Counted from the stretch's first letter, positions 42,738 through 51,897 are shown. The stretch: 64,000 nucleotides of DNA from Arthrobacter citreus (GCF_038405225.1 NZ_CP151657.1:806001-870000), one strand, 5' to 3'. Notes: generated by a model not told the origin, from the letters alone. A program made the numbers and translations.

Positions 42738-43259
42738 ATGCGCATCCATAAGAGTGTCGTTACACCATTGGGAGTCCTTACCCTTGCCTCCGATGAGGGA
42801 GCCCTCTTGGCCGTCTTTCCGGGCGTTCCCGATCCGGCATCGGATCATGGGTTGGGACGCATCGTCGAGGAGGGGTTTGAGGAAGCGGAGCGTCAACTCG
42901 GTGAGTATTTCGACGGGACACGCTGCTGCTTCGAGCTCGAACTGGACACCCGCGGAACCGACTTCCAGCGACGGGTCTGGGCCGAGGTTTCAGCGATACC
43001 GTACGGCCAGACGTGCAGCTACAAGGAGCTGGCCATCCGCCTTGGGGATGCGGCCAAAGCACGCGGGGTGGGTGCGGCGCTCTCCCGCAATCCCCTGAAT
43101 ATCGTTATTCCCACCCACCGGGTGGTCGGCTCCAGGGGAGCGCTGACCGGGTACTCCGCAGGCATCGACTCCAAGCGTTTCCTCCTGGACCATGAGTCCT
43201 CGGCGGCAACCGCCGTCCTGCGCGTCCAATGTGCCGGCCCGGCCGGTGTGCCTGCTTGA
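42738..43259 (+). CDS. Ogt-like alkyltransferase homologue lacking the active-site Cys
   Basis: A 173-residue protein with the whole O6-alkylguanine-DNA alkyltransferase layout: N-terminal domain, the AGT helix-turn-helix ([48 protein letters not shown]) and the end [23 protein letters not shown]. The catalytic P-C-H-R-V box reads PTHRV: Thr-126 is encoded by ACC at 43113-43115. Direct alkyl transfer to this residue is therefore not expected. ATL proteins, which also lack this Cys (usually Trp or Ala there), bind damaged guanine and hand it to excision repair; this one is longer than typical ATLs and keeps the Ogt N-terminal domain. ATG 42738 has GAAGGGA 7 nt upstream. The xerC frame begins inside its last codons. 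Confidence 0.82.
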   Translation: MRIHKSVVTPLGVLTLASDEGALLAVFPGVPDPASDHGLGRIVEEGFEEAERQLGEYFDGTRCCFELELDTRGTDFQRRVWAEVSAIPYGQTCSYKELAIRLGDAAKARGVGAALSRNPLNIVIPTHRVVGSRGALTGYSAGIDSKRFLLDHESSAATAVLRVQCAGPAGVPA

Positions 43260-43290
43260 GGTCGGGCCCCGATCCGAGGACAGTGAAGGG

Positions 43291-44268
43291 GTGAGCGCCG
43301 CGACCGACAACGAGCAGCATCCCCGGGAATCCGGGCCGAACACCGATCCCGTTCGCTGGCCCGCGGAATTCAGCAAGGCACTCCGTGGTTTCAGCCGCTA
43401 TCTGTCGAGCGAGCGGGGGCGGTCCGAGCACACGGTGCGTGCCTATGAAGGCGATGTTGCCCAGCTGCTGACCTATGCGCTGGCCGGGGGAGTACGGACT
43501 CTGGACGGGATAGACCTGGCCGTCCTGCGTGGCTGGCTCGGCGAACTCAGCGGTGCGGGCCTCGCCAGGTCCACGCTCGCCCGCCGCGCGGCCACCGCGC
43601 GCAGTTTCACCGGCTGGGCCCTTCGGGAGGAACTCATCACAGCGGATCCGGCTTTGCGCCTTCGGGCTCCGAAACGCGAAAAAACCCTGCCCTCAGTGCT
43701 GCGGGCAGGACAGATCGGGGACCTGTTTGCCGCGCTCGCAGACGGAGCCGTGGACGGCGGCCCGGTCGCGATCCGTGACCGGGCCCTCGTTGAGCTCCTT
43801 TACGCCACCGGTATCCGCGTGGGTGAACTGACCGGCCTGGACATCGATGACCTCAACGCAGACCGGCGCACACTCACCGTCATCGGCAAGGGGAACAAGG
43901 AACGCACCGTTCCTTACGGCCAGCCCGCCGCCGAGGCCGTTGATGACTGGCTGCGCCGTGGCCGCCCTGCCCTGGCCGTGACCGACAGCGGCCCGGCACT
44001 CTTTCTGGGCCGGCGCGGCCGCCGGGTGGACCAGCGGCAGGTCCGCTCGGTGGTGGCCGGGCTCTTTGAAGCCCTGGGCGACACCGGTGCAACGGGTCCC
44101 CACGCCCTCCGTCACTCCGCAGCAACGCATCTGCTCGACGGCGGGGCCGATCTGCGTGCCGTACAGGAAATCCTGGGCCACTCCTCGCTGGCCACCACCC
44201 AGCTGTACACCCACGTGTCCGTTGACCGCCTGCGGGCCAGTTACCAGCAGGCTCACCCGCGGGCCTGA
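43291..44268 (+). CDS. xerC: Tyrosine recombinase XerC
   Basis: A 325-residue site-specific recombinase that with XerD resolves chromosome dimers at dif. Core-binding domain: [30 protein letters not shown]. Catalytic residues are Arg in [20 protein letters not shown] near 180, Lys in [12 protein letters not shown] near 205, His-x-x-Arg in [42 protein letters not shown] near 275-310, and the terminal His and nucleophile Tyr in that same segment. The open frame begins at 43192 within the preceding gene; GTG 43291 with GAAGGG directly before it is the more natural start, but the exact N-terminus is uncertain. Presence downstream of dprA is the common actinobacterial order. Confidence 0.93.
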   Translation: MSAATDNEQHPRESGPNTDPVRWPAEFSKALRGFSRYLSSERGRSEHTVRAYEGDVAQLLTYALAGGVRTLDGIDLAVLRGWLGELSGAGLARSTLARRAATARSFTGWALREELITADPALRLRAPKREKTLPSVLRAGQIGDLFAALADGAVDGGPVAIRDRALVELLYATGIRVGELTGLDIDDLNADRRTLTVIGKGNKERTVPYGQPAAEAVDDWLRRGRPALAVTDSGPALFLGRRGRRVDQRQVRSVVAGLFEALGDTGATGPHALRHSAATHLLDGGADLRAVQEILGHSSLATTQLYTHVSVDRLRASYQQAHPRA

Positions 44269-44544
44269 TGCCGAAGAGTGCGTTGGCGCACACGAATAAC
44301 CCGCCGCTTGCCGGACGGGGATGATCATTGGCGCATTCCCTGAACTTGCGGCACAATAAGGTCAAGTCCGCACCGGATGAAAGTCTCAAATAGAAGTGGA
44401 AGACACCGCAGAAAAAACCAAGCGCAGTTCACAGCAATAACAGGTCCGCTGATTCCGGCTGATCCTGATTGAGCTAACAACAGAAGTGTTTCACCGGGGT
44501 TGAAGGTCGTTGGGGAAGACGTACCTACAGCTATGGAGGATGGA
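44269..44544. other. Intergenic region before the DUF3145 gene
   Basis: 276 bp without a supported gene. It must contain the DUF3145 promoter; no clear hairpin closes xerC. Confidence 0.4.
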
Positions 44545-45048
44545 ATGTCTGTTGTGATGGCCCACGGCGTGTTATTCATACACTCCGCCCCGTCTGCGTT
44601 GTGCCCGCATATTGAATGGGCAATTGGATCCGTCGTTGAAAAGCGAACGGATCTAAAGTGGACCCCTCAGCCCGCCGCTCCCGGCATGCTGCGCACCGAG
44701 GTGGAATGGACCGGCCCTCAGGGAACCGGATCACTGCTGGCCTCTGCGCTTCGCGGATGGGCGCACCTGCGGTATGAGGTGACTGAAGACCAAAGTGCCG
44801 GTGCCGACGGCAGCCGTTGGTGCCACACCCCCGAACTGGGCATCTTTCACGCCGCCACTGACGTGCACGGCAACATCATGGTCTCTGAAGACCGAATCCG
44901 GTATGCCTATGAAAACGGCGCCGGGGACCCCTCGGCTGTTTACCATGAGCTGTCCCTCGCGTTGGGCGAGGCCTGGGACGATGAGCTGGAGCCGTTCCGC
45001 CACGCAGGCGACGGAGCAAACGTCCGGTGGCTGCACCAAGTCGGTTAG
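44545..45048 (+). CDS. DUF3145 family protein
   Basis: A 167-residue protein of an actinobacterium-specific family of unknown function. Diagnostic sequence: GVLFIHSAPSALCPHIEWAIGSVVEKRTDLKWTPQPAAPGMLRTEVEWTGPQGTGSLLASALRGWAHLRYEVTEDQSAGADGSRWCHTPELGIFHAATDVHGNIMVSEDRIRYAYE. It contains two conserved Cys (ALCPH, RWCHT) and many conserved Trp. No signal peptide or membrane helix. I start it at ATG 44545, which has GGAGGA at 44535-44540; an in-frame ATG at 44533 (MEDG) lacks spacing. A strong terminator lies about 105 nt after the stop. Confidence 0.9.
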   Translation: MSVVMAHGVLFIHSAPSALCPHIEWAIGSVVEKRTDLKWTPQPAAPGMLRTEVEWTGPQGTGSLLASALRGWAHLRYEVTEDQSAGADGSRWCHTPELGIFHAATDVHGNIMVSEDRIRYAYENGAGDPSAVYHELSLALGEAWDDELEPFRHAGDGANVRWLHQVG

Positions 45049-45153
45049 CTGACCAGCTCTGTTAGCTCACCAGACCGGTTAGCTGACCGAACCGGTTAGC
45101 CGGACCGCAAAAACCGCACCGCAAAAACTACACAACAGACCATGGCGACACAC

Positions 45154-45196
45154 AAAAGCCGCGGCCGTTTCCCTGGGGAAACGGCCGCGGCTTTTT
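45154..45196. terminator. Bidirectional terminator between DUF3145 gene and fabF
   Basis: A 20-bp perfect stem (45154-45173 with 45176-45195) rich in G+C with AAAA/TTTTT ends, so it works in both directions for the convergent genes. Confidence 0.9.
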
Positions 45197-45271
45197 GGCG
45201 GTTCAGCAATCCGGCTGGTGCGCTGAACGGCCGCGCAGACTAACAGCCGTGCAGACTAGTGGCTGCGGTGA

Positions 45272-46507
45272 TTAGTGGCTGCGCAGTGCGATGACGGCGT
45301 TGTGTCCGCCGAAACCGAAGGAATTGCTGAGAACCACAATGTCGCCGCCGGGCAGGGACCGGGCGGAGGTGACAACGTCGAGGGGGATTTCCGGATCCTG
45401 GTTCTCCAGGTTAATGGTTGCCGGAGCCTGACGGTCGTAGACGGCCATTGCCGCCATCACGGCCTCCACGGCACCGGAAGCACCGAGGAGGTGGCCGGTC
45501 TGGGACTTGGTTGCGGAAACAGCGACGTTGTCCACGTGGGAGCCGAGCGCCGCCTTCAGCGCCGCGTATTCGGGCTTATCCCCAACGGGAGTGGACGTGG
45601 CATGCGCGTTCACGTGCACCACGTCTTCTGCCTGGGCGCGGGCGTCGAAGAGTGCCGCCTTCAGTGCCCGGGTGGCGCCCAGGCCCTCGGGATCGGGGGC
45701 GGTGATGTGGTAGGCGTCGGCGGTTACGGCAGTGCCAGCCAGTTCGGCGTAAATTCGGGCTCCGCGGGCCAGCGCATGCTCTTCGGATTCCAGGACGAGT
45801 GCGCCGGCACCTTCACCCATGACAAAACCGTCGCGGTCCTTGTCGTAGGGGCGGGATGCGCGTTCCGGGTCATCGTTGCGCTTGGACAGCGCCTGCATGG
45901 AGGCAAAGGCAGCCATCGGCATGGGGTGGATCGCCGCTTCGGCACCACCGCACACGACGACGTCGGCCTTGCCGGAGCGGATCAGCTCCAGTCCCTGGTG
46001 CAGCGCTTCGGTGCCCGAGGCACAGGCGGACACAGGGGTGTGGGCGCCGGCGCGGGCACCCAGATCCAGGCTGACAGCGGCGGCGGGGCCGTTGGGCATC
46101 AGCATGGGAACGGTCATGGGCAGGACACGGCGGGGTCCTTTTTCGCGCAGCGTGTCCCAGGCATCCAGAAGGGTCCACACGCCGCCGATGCCAGTGGCGA
46201 AGGAGACGCCCAAGCGGTCGTGGTCAACGTCTTCGATACCGGAATCGGCCCAAGCCTCGCGGGCCGCGACCACGGCGAACTGGGTGGACGGGTCCATCCG
46301 CTTGGCTTCCACGCGGGAAAGGATTTCGGTGGCAGGCGTGGAGACACGGGCGGCAAAGGTGACGGGAAGGCTGTATTTTTCCACCCATTCGTCCTCGAGG
46401 GTACGGGCGCCGGCGACACCCTTGAGCGCGTTCTTCCACATGGTGGGAACATCGCCGCCGATGGGCGTGGTGGCACCCAGACCGGTGATGACTACTTTGC
46501 GGGCCAT
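45272..46507 (-). CDS. fabF: Beta-ketoacyl-ACP synthase II
   Basis: FabF elongates acyl-ACP with malonyl-ACP in type II fatty acid synthesis. The 411-residue thiolase-fold protein has the active-site Cys in TPVSACASGTEALHQG near 163, the first His in HVNAHATSTPVGD near 300 and the second His in SATKSQTGHLLGASGAVEAVMA near 335, with the C-terminal NSFGFGGHNAVIAL loop. It is last in a reverse-strand fabD-fabH-acpP-fabF group and lies 106 nt after acpP. The downstream hairpin at 45154 is its likely terminator. Confidence 0.95.
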   Translation of the reverse strand: MARKVVITGLGATTPIGGDVPTMWKNALKGVAGARTLEDEWVEKYSLPVTFAARVSTPATEILSRVEAKRMDPSTQFAVVAAREAWADSGIEDVDHDRLGVSFATGIGGVWTLLDAWDTLREKGPRRVLPMTVPMLMPNGPAAAVSLDLGARAGAHTPVSACASGTEALHQGLELIRSGKADVVVCGGAEAAIHPMPMAAFASMQALSKRNDDPERASRPYDKDRDGFVMGEGAGALVLESEEHALARGARIYAELAGTAVTADAYHITAPDPEGLGATRALKAALFDARAQAEDVVHVNAHATSTPVGDKPEYAALKAALGSHVDNVAVSATKSQTGHLLGASGAVEAVMAAMAVYDRQAPATINLENQDPEIPLDVVTSARSLPGGDIVVLSNSFGFGGHNAVIALRSH

Positions 46508-46613
46508 GATTCACTCTCTCGAAGACGTTGGTGGTGCGGGAACTGCAGTGGTGCGGAGTGCAGAAGTGCTGACGCGGCGGCCGCCGCCTGGGATGGCGGC
46601 GGCCGCCGGCGAA

Positions 46614-46859
46614 TTAAGCCTGGGCTTTGGAGATGAAGTCCACGGCGTCGCCGACGGTCTTCAGGTTCTTGACCTCTTCGTCCGGGATGCGCACGCCGAA
46701 CTTCTCTTCGGAGTTCACGACGATGGTCATCATGGAGATGGAGTCGATGTCCAGGTCATCGGTGAAGGACTTGTCCAGCTCGACGGACTCGGGGGCCAGA
46801 CCGGTTTCCTCGTTGACGATCTCGGCGAGGCCGGCCAGGATTTCTTCGTTGCTAGCCAT
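46614..46859 (-). CDS. acpP: Acyl carrier protein
   Basis: An 81-residue ACP. The phosphopantetheine attachment site is DIDSISMMTIVV, with Ser in D-S-I-S, a slight variant of the common D-S-L. NEEILAGLAEIVNEETGLAPESVELDKSFTDDLDIDSIS covers helices I-II. ATG 46859 has AAGGAG 6 nt upstream; a longer frame to 46910 is not needed. It lies between fabH and fabF as in other actinobacterial FASII clusters. Confidence 0.95.
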   Translation of the reverse strand: MASNEEILAGLAEIVNEETGLAPESVELDKSFTDDLDIDSISMMTIVVNSEEKFGVRIPDEEVKNLKTVGDAVDFISKAQA

Positions 46860-46943
46860 GTTGGCTCCTTTTTCTCGTGATGCCGGCAGCAGCCGGCGTG
46901 GGTTGTCCAACCGTGGAACGGTGTGGTGTTGGGGGACGGCAGG

Positions 46944-48008
46944 TTACGGAAGAACGATAACCTGCGCGCCGAAGACCAGGCCTGCGCCGAAGCCGATCTG
47001 GAGGGAAAGCTTGCCGCTGAGCTCGGGATTCTCCTGCAGCAGCCGGTGCGTGGCCAGCGGAATGGAGGCAGCGGAGGTGTTGCCGGCGTCGGCGATGTCG
47101 CGGGCAATGATGACCGACTCGGGCAGCTTCAGCTGCTTGGCCATTTCATCGATGATCCGCATGTTCGCCTGGTGCGGGACAAAGGCGCCAAGATCCTCGG
47201 CGGTGACGCCGGCGGCGTCGAGCGCGCGCTGGGCGACCTTCGCCATTTCCCAGACGGCCCAGCGGAAAACACTCTGGCCGTCCTGGCGCAGCGTCGGCCA
47301 CAGCTTGGTGTCGCGCTCGGCAAGGTCCGGAACGCTGACGTCAGTGCCGTCGGCTTCGGCGGCCAGTGACAGTTCGCGGATATCCAGCATCGAGTGGGTC
47401 ATGCCGATGGTGCTGGATTTGCTGCCGTCTGATCCCCAGACTGACGGGCCGATGCCTGCGGTTTCGGAGGGCCCGACGACGACGGCGCCGGCACCGTCAC
47501 CGAGCAGGAAGGAAATGGTGCGCTCGGTGTTGTCGATGAAGTCCGACAGTTTCTCCACGCCGATGACCAGCACGTAGTCAGCGGCACCCGAACGTACCAG
47601 GGCATCCGCCTGGGCGATCCCGTAGCAGTATCCGGCGCAGGCGGCGGACACGTCGTAGGCCGGTGCGGGGGAGGCGCCCAGCAGGTGCGCGATCTCGGCG
47701 GCGGCCGACGGCGTGGCGAAGGGGTGGGTCACGGTGGAGACGATAACGGCGCCCAGCTGGGAGCCGTCAATTCCGGCGGAGGCCAGGGCATCGCGCCCGG
47801 CGGCCTCGGCCATGTCGACCACTGAGGTGCCCTTGTCCGCACGGTGCCGAGTAATAATTCCGGTGCGCTGGCGGATCCACTCATCAGAGGAATCGATCCA
47901 CTGGCACACGTCCTCGTTGCTCACGATGACGTCGGGGCGGAAGGCACCAATGCCGTGGATCCGGCTGAACTGGTGGACGGGGGACTGCTTCAGGGTGGGC
48001 GTGCTCAC
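46944..48008 (-). CDS. fabH: Beta-ketoacyl-ACP synthase III
   Basis: FabH starts fatty acid synthesis by condensing acyl-CoA with malonyl-ACP; in this group it usually prefers branched primers. The 354-residue protein has the catalytic Cys in YDVSAACAGYCYGIAQADALVRSG near 122, His in FVPHQANMRIID near 265 and Asn in IADAGNTSAASIPLA near 295. GTG 48008 overlaps the fabD stop (GTGA, 48005-48008), so fabD and fabH are translationally coupled. Confidence 0.95.
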   Translation of the reverse strand: MSTPTLKQSPVHQFSRIHGIGAFRPDVIVSNEDVCQWIDSSDEWIRQRTGIITRHRADKGTSVVDMAEAAGRDALASAGIDGSQLGAVIVSTVTHPFATPSAAAEIAHLLGASPAPAYDVSAACAGYCYGIAQADALVRSGAADYVLVIGVEKLSDFIDNTERTISFLLGDGAGAVVVGPSETAGIGPSVWGSDGSKSSTIGMTHSMLDIRELSLAAEADGTDVSVPDLAERDTKLWPTLRQDGQSVFRWAVWEMAKVAQRALDAAGVTAEDLGAFVPHQANMRIIDEMAKQLKLPESVIIARDIADAGNTSAASIPLATHRLLQENPELSGKLSLQIGFGAGLVFGAQVIVLP

Positions 48009-48976
48009 GCGTTACCTTCTCCGGTGGTGGTTGCTGCTGCTACTGCGGCGGCCGTGGGGGCGTGTTCGGAAATGAACTCCCGGGCGGCGTCGAGGTCTTC
48101 GGGGGACTTCAGGGCCAGGGTTGGCATGCCCTTGAGGCCGCGGCGGGCCAGACCGGTCAGGGTGCCGGCCGGGGGCAGCTCCAGGAGCCCGGTCACGCCC
48201 ATGGCGGCCATGGATTCCATGCAGAGGTCCCAGCGCACGGGGCGGGAGACCTGGGCAATCAGGCTGTCGAGGTTGGCTTCCCCGGAAACGACGGCGGCGC
48301 CGTCGTAATTGGAGAGCAGGGTGGGCAGCGGGGCCGCCGGCCGCAGCTGCGGGCGCAGGGCCTCAAGGACGCTCACCGCGGGCGCCATGTGGGCGGTGTG
48401 GAAGGCGCCGGCGACCTTCAACGGAATGACACGGGCCTTGGCGGGAGGTGCTGCGGCGAAGGCGGCAAGCTGCTCCAGCGTTCCGGCTGCGACAGTCTGT
48501 CCGCCGCCGTTCGCGTTCGCGGCGGTGAGGCCGGCGGCAGCCAGTGCGGCGGCAACCTCGTCGGGGTCACCGCCAAGCACGGCGCTCATGCCGGTGGGTG
48601 TTTCCGCTGCAGCTCGGGCCATGGCGTTGGCGCGCTCCCGGACGAAGATCATGGCGTCAGCCTCGGTGAGCGCACCGGCCACGGCCGATGCCGTGATCTC
48701 ACCCACGGAGTGTCCGGCCACCACTGTGGAAGCCGTCATGGCCTGCGGCTGCAGCAGCAGGCGTGCGGCCATCAGTCCCGCGGCAACGATCAGCGGCTGA
48801 GCGACGGCGGTGTCCTTGATGGTCTCCTCATCGGAGACGGTGCCGTGGGCGATCAGGTCCAGGCCGGCAAGGGCGCTCAGGGATTCGAGGTGTTCCCGGA
48901 CTCCGGGCAGTTCCAGCCACGGAGAAAGGAAACCTGGCGTTTGGGACCCCTGGCCGGGGCAGGCAATAGCGAGCAC
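48005..48976 (-). CDS. fabD: Malonyl-CoA:ACP transacylase
   Basis: FabD loads malonyl groups onto ACP. The 323-residue protein starts MLAIACPGQGSQTPGF (the G-Q-G-S/A-Q loop), with the nucleophile Ser in VVAGHSVGEITASAVAGALTEADAM near 95, the Arg in FVRERANAMARAAAE near 120 and His in AGAFHTAHMAPA near 200. It is the first gene of the fab group. The 17-bp inverted repeat at 49044-49060, shared with the fasR upstream region, lies 68-84 nt before its start. Confidence 0.95.
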   Translation of the reverse strand: MLAIACPGQGSQTPGFLSPWLELPGVREHLESLSALAGLDLIAHGTVSDEETIKDTAVAQPLIVAAGLMAARLLLQPQAMTASTVVAGHSVGEITASAVAGALTEADAMIFVRERANAMARAAAETPTGMSAVLGGDPDEVAAALAAAGLTAANANGGGQTVAAGTLEQLAAFAAAPPAKARVIPLKVAGAFHTAHMAPAVSVLEALRPQLRPAAPLPTLLSNYDGAAVVSGEANLDSLIAQVSRPVRWDLCMESMAAMGVTGLLELPPAGTLTGLARRGLKGMPTLALKSPEDLDAAREFISEHAPTAAAVAAATTTGEGNA

Positions 48977-49043
48977 GTATCAAGCTTTCCAAAGAGAAGG
49001 GTAGATGCCGGGTGTTTGCGTAGACCAAGCTCCAGGTGAGCCG

Positions 49044-49060
49044 TTGTAGGAAGTCTACAA
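49044..49060. promoter_or_regulatory. Candidate FasR operator upstream of fabD
   Basis: TTGTAG-GAAGT-CTACAA, a perfect 6-bp inverted repeat with a 5-bp spacer, in the 108-bp fasR-fabD gap. A matching sequence lies upstream of fasR at 50355-50371. Confidence 0.65.
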
Positions 49061-49084
49061 GGGGATGTGATTGATGCAACTAAC

Positions 49085-50317
49085 TCAGGAGCGGGCGGCG
49101 GGGCGCTCCGGGACGGCCTTTCCGGGTGGCGCGAGCCGGCCCACCACCAGTGCGGTCTGCAGCACGAAGGCCTCGCGCGGCAGCATGGGATCCCATCCCG
49201 TGACGTCGCAGACCCGGCGCAGCCGGTACCGCACCGTGTTGGCATGGACAAAGAGCTCACGGGCTGTGGCTTCCAGGGAATGCCCCAGCGAGAGGTACGC
49301 GGAGAGGGTCTCCGCCAGGCCGTTCGAGGCCCCGAGCAAGGGGCGGTAAATGCTGCGCACCAGGGCTTTGCGGGCGATGTCGTCTCCGGACATGACCCGT
49401 TCGGGCCACAGGTCGTCAGCTGCCACGGGCCTGGGTGCCGCAAGCCATGCGCGGGCAGCCGTCAGGCCTGCAAAGGCCGCCTGAGCCGACGGTCCGGCCT
49501 CAACCAGGGACTCGGCCGGCGGACCGTACACCACGGGGCCGGGGCCGAAAAGTTCAGCAAGCCGGGTATAGGAGCCGGGCGTGTCCTCGAGCCCGCCCAG
49601 CACGAGGATCAGCCGTTCGCCCTGGATTCCCACCAGTGCGTCTTCGGTCAGCCGTGCGGTGGCGCGGCGCAGCTCATTGACGAAGGAAGCGTTGGTGTCC
49701 GACGGCGAGCTTCCCACCATGACGGTGATCCGGGCCGTGGAGGTCCAGCCGACGGCGGCAATCCGGGAGCGCAGCGCGTCTGAACTTTCGCCGCGGAGAA
49801 TGGCGTCCACCACCAGGGCTTCGAGCCGCGTGTCCCAGGCACCGCGGGTTTCCGCGGCGCGGGCGTACACATCGGCGGCAGCGAAGGCCACTTCCCGGGA
49901 GTACCGGAGCACCGCTTCACGCAGCGGCCCCTGGACGTCGTCGCCGGCCAGTTCCGGAACGCGGTCCTCAACGACCTCCACCACCACCCGGATCAGCTGC
50001 AGGGCTTTCTGCAGGCTGATCGAGCGGGTCAGCTCGGTGGGTGCGGTGCCAAACACATCGCTGAGGACCCATGCCGGGGACGCCGGGCGCTCATACCAGT
50101 TCACGAACGACGCGATGCCCTTCTGGGCCACCATGCCCAGGGCCGAGCGCTCATCCGGCCGCAGTCCCCGGTACCAGGGCAGCGTTTCATCCAGCTGCTT
50201 AAGGGTGGCGGTGGAAAGCTTCCCGATGTTGGCTTTGAGCCGCTCCACCGTCGAGGGGTCCGCCGGGTCGGCACGCATCCTGGGTCCGGGCGCGGCTGTG
50301 CTGCGAGTCACTGGCAT
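49085..50317 (-). CDS. fasR: PucR-type transcriptional regulator of FASII genes, FasR/MabR-like
   Basis: A 410-residue PucR-family regulator. The C-terminal HTH_30 domain is LSAYLSLGHSLEATARELFVHANTVRYRLRRVCDVTGWDP (about 345-385); the central part is a GGDEF-like fold seen in this family. Directly upstream of fabD on the same strand, it corresponds to FasR of Streptomyces and MabR of mycobacteria, which activate or tune the fabD-fabH-acpP-fabF operon in response to acyl-CoA. ATG 50317. A palindromic site 38-54 nt upstream of its start resembles the one before fabD and suggests autoregulation. Confidence 0.87.
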   Translation of the reverse strand: MPVTRSTAAPGPRMRADPADPSTVERLKANIGKLSTATLKQLDETLPWYRGLRPDERSALGMVAQKGIASFVNWYERPASPAWVLSDVFGTAPTELTRSISLQKALQLIRVVVEVVEDRVPELAGDDVQGPLREAVLRYSREVAFAAADVYARAAETRGAWDTRLEALVVDAILRGESSDALRSRIAAVGWTSTARITVMVGSSPSDTNASFVNELRRATARLTEDALVGIQGERLILVLGGLEDTPGSYTRLAELFGPGPVVYGPPAESLVEAGPSAQAAFAGLTAARAWLAAPRPVAADDLWPERVMSGDDIARKALVRSIYRPLLGASNGLAETLSAYLSLGHSLEATARELFVHANTVRYRLRRVCDVTGWDPMLPREAFVLQTALVVGRLAPPGKAVPERPAARS

Positions 50318-50354
50318 AAACCGAGCTTACGGGGTCTGCGGATCAAGCACCATT

Positions 50355-50371
50355 TTGTGCGAAGGCTACAA
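50355..50371. promoter_or_regulatory. Candidate FasR operator upstream of fasR
   Basis: TTGTGC-GAAGG-CTACAA. Matches the 49044-49060 site at 14 of 17 positions, including the right arm and GAAG of the spacer. It lies between the accDA stop (50386) and the fasR start. Confidence 0.6.
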
Positions 50372-50385
50372 CTCGGGGTATGGGT

Positions 50386-51897
50386 TCAGCCCACCGACCC
50401 GAGTTTACGGAACCGTTCCGTGCGCTGTGTGAGCCGCTCGTTTGCCGGCACCAGCTGAAGCGATGCCAGCTCGTATTCCACTGCAGAGGCCATGCGGCGG
50501 CAGAAATCCGGGGCTTCATCTGCGGCGTCGGGCTCTTCGGGAACAATGTGGTCCACGATCCCGTGGGCAGCCAGCGCGGACACCGTTACACCCTGGGCTT
50601 CGGCCATTTCGGCGCCGTGGTGTGTGTCCCGATAGACAATGGCACTGGCGCCTTCGGGCGGCAGCGAGGACAGCCAGGCGTGCTGCGCTGCGATGGTGCG
50701 GTCCGCCGGCAGCAGCGCCAGCGCACCGCCGCCGGCGCCTTGACCGAGCAGTACGGAGACCGTGGGGCAGTCCAGTCCCACGAGGTCGTTCAGACTGCGG
50801 GCAATCTCACCTGCAAGGCCTCCTTCCTCGGCCTCCTGCGACAGGGCGGCGCCGGCGGTGTCGATCACCGTCAGCAGCGGAAGGTTCAGTTCTTCCGCCA
50901 GCCGCATGCCGCGGCGTGCTTCCCGGAGGGACGCCGGTCCGAGGGCCGGTTGTTCGGTCCCGCGCTGGCGGTCCTGGCCGAGCACGACGCACGGTGTCTG
51001 TCCGAACCGGGCCAGCGCCAGCAGCAGCCCGGGGTCCTTTTCGCCCTGTCCGGTTCCGTTCAGCGGAAGCACGTCGGCGGCGCCAAAGTGCAGGAGCTGC
51101 CGCACTCCGGGCCGTTTCAAGTTGCGGGAAATGGTGATGGAGTCCCACGCCGGGGCGGCGGCGGGTGTGCTGTCCAGTGAAGCGGGAGCCGGCACGGCTG
51201 CGGCCGGACCCGGCACCAGCATGGACAGTGCCCGGTGGACGGTTTCCGCGAGGTCCTCAGGCCGCAGGACGGCATCCACCAGGCCGCGGGCCTGCAGGTT
51301 TTCGGCGGTTTGCACCCCCTCAGGGAAGGGCTCGCCGTACAGGGCCTCGTAAACGCGCGGACCGAGGAATCCCAGCAGCGCGCCCGGCTCGGCCACGGTG
51401 ATGTGGCCCAGTGAACCCCAGGATGCCATGACGCCGCCGGTGGTGGGATGGCGCAGATAGACGAGGTACGGCAGGCCTGCTTCCTTGTGGGCCCGGACCG
51501 CGGCGGTGATCTTGACCATGGACAGGAAGGCGAGGGTTCCTTCCTGCATCCGGGTTCCACCGGACGCGGGTCCAGCCAACAGAGGCAGGCCTTCGCGGGT
51601 GGCCCGCTCGACGGCATCGGTCAGGCGGTCCGCGGCTGCCACGCCAATGGACCCGCCCAGAAAGCCGAATTCACAGACGACCAGCGCCACCCGGCGTCCC
51701 CGGACCAGGCCTTCCCCGGTCAACACCGACTCGTCCTCGCCGGTCTTTTCCCTTGCGGCGGCAAGGTCAGCCTCATAGGCGTCGCTGTGGGCGGCGTAGG
51801 CCACAGGGGAGTCCCACGAACGGAACGAGCCGGGGTCCACCACCAGATCCAGCAGTCCGCGGGCATTCAAACGCTTTGGTTTTGTTTCGACACTCAT
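50386..51897 (-). CDS. accDA: Acyl-CoA carboxylase carboxyltransferase, fused beta-alpha (AccDA)
   Basis: A 503-residue protein holding both carboxyltransferase halves. The N-terminal beta-like half (about 30-235) shows GRRVALVVCEFGFLGGSIGVAAADRLTDAVERATREGLPLLAGPASGGTRMQEGTLAFLSM and YLRHPTTGGVMASWGSLGHITVAEPGALLGFLGPRVYE; the alpha-like half (about 270-480) shows LPLLTVIDTAGAALSQEAEEGGLAGEIARSLNDLVGLDCPTVSVLLGQGAGGGALALLPADRTIA. Carboxybiotin from a separate AccBC subunit would be the carboxyl donor and malonyl-CoA the product. Its ATG overlaps the CoA-transferase stop (51894-51897), so it is co-translated with a catabolic-looking gene. The N-terminal zinc ribbon of bacterial AccD is absent. 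Confidence 0.87.
   Translation of the reverse strand: MSVETKPKRLNARGLLDLVVDPGSFRSWDSPVAYAAHSDAYEADLAAAREKTGEDESVLTGEGLVRGRRVALVVCEFGFLGGSIGVAAADRLTDAVERATREGLPLLAGPASGGTRMQEGTLAFLSMVKITAAVRAHKEAGLPYLVYLRHPTTGGVMASWGSLGHITVAEPGALLGFLGPRVYEALYGEPFPEGVQTAENLQARGLVDAVLRPEDLAETVHRALSMLVPGPAAAVPAPASLDSTPAAAPAWDSITISRNLKRPGVRQLLHFGAADVLPLNGTGQGEKDPGLLLALARFGQTPCVVLGQDRQRGTEQPALGPASLREARRGMRLAEELNLPLLTVIDTAGAALSQEAEEGGLAGEIARSLNDLVGLDCPTVSVLLGQGAGGGALALLPADRTIAAQHAWLSSLPPEGASAIVYRDTHHGAEMAEAQGVTVSALAAHGIVDHIVPEEPDAADEAPDFCRRMASAVEYELASLQLVPANERLTQRTERFRKLGSVG

Noticed and set aside
43113-43115. Sequencing error at the Ogt active site
   Set aside because: Cys codons (TGC/TGT) differ from ACC at two or more positions and the flanking frame is intact, so a simple error is unlikely.
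45049-45120. Short GGTTAGCTGACC-like repeats after the DUF3145 gene
   Set aside because: Imperfect and confined to about 70 bp; no symmetry or spacing pattern beyond local slippage.
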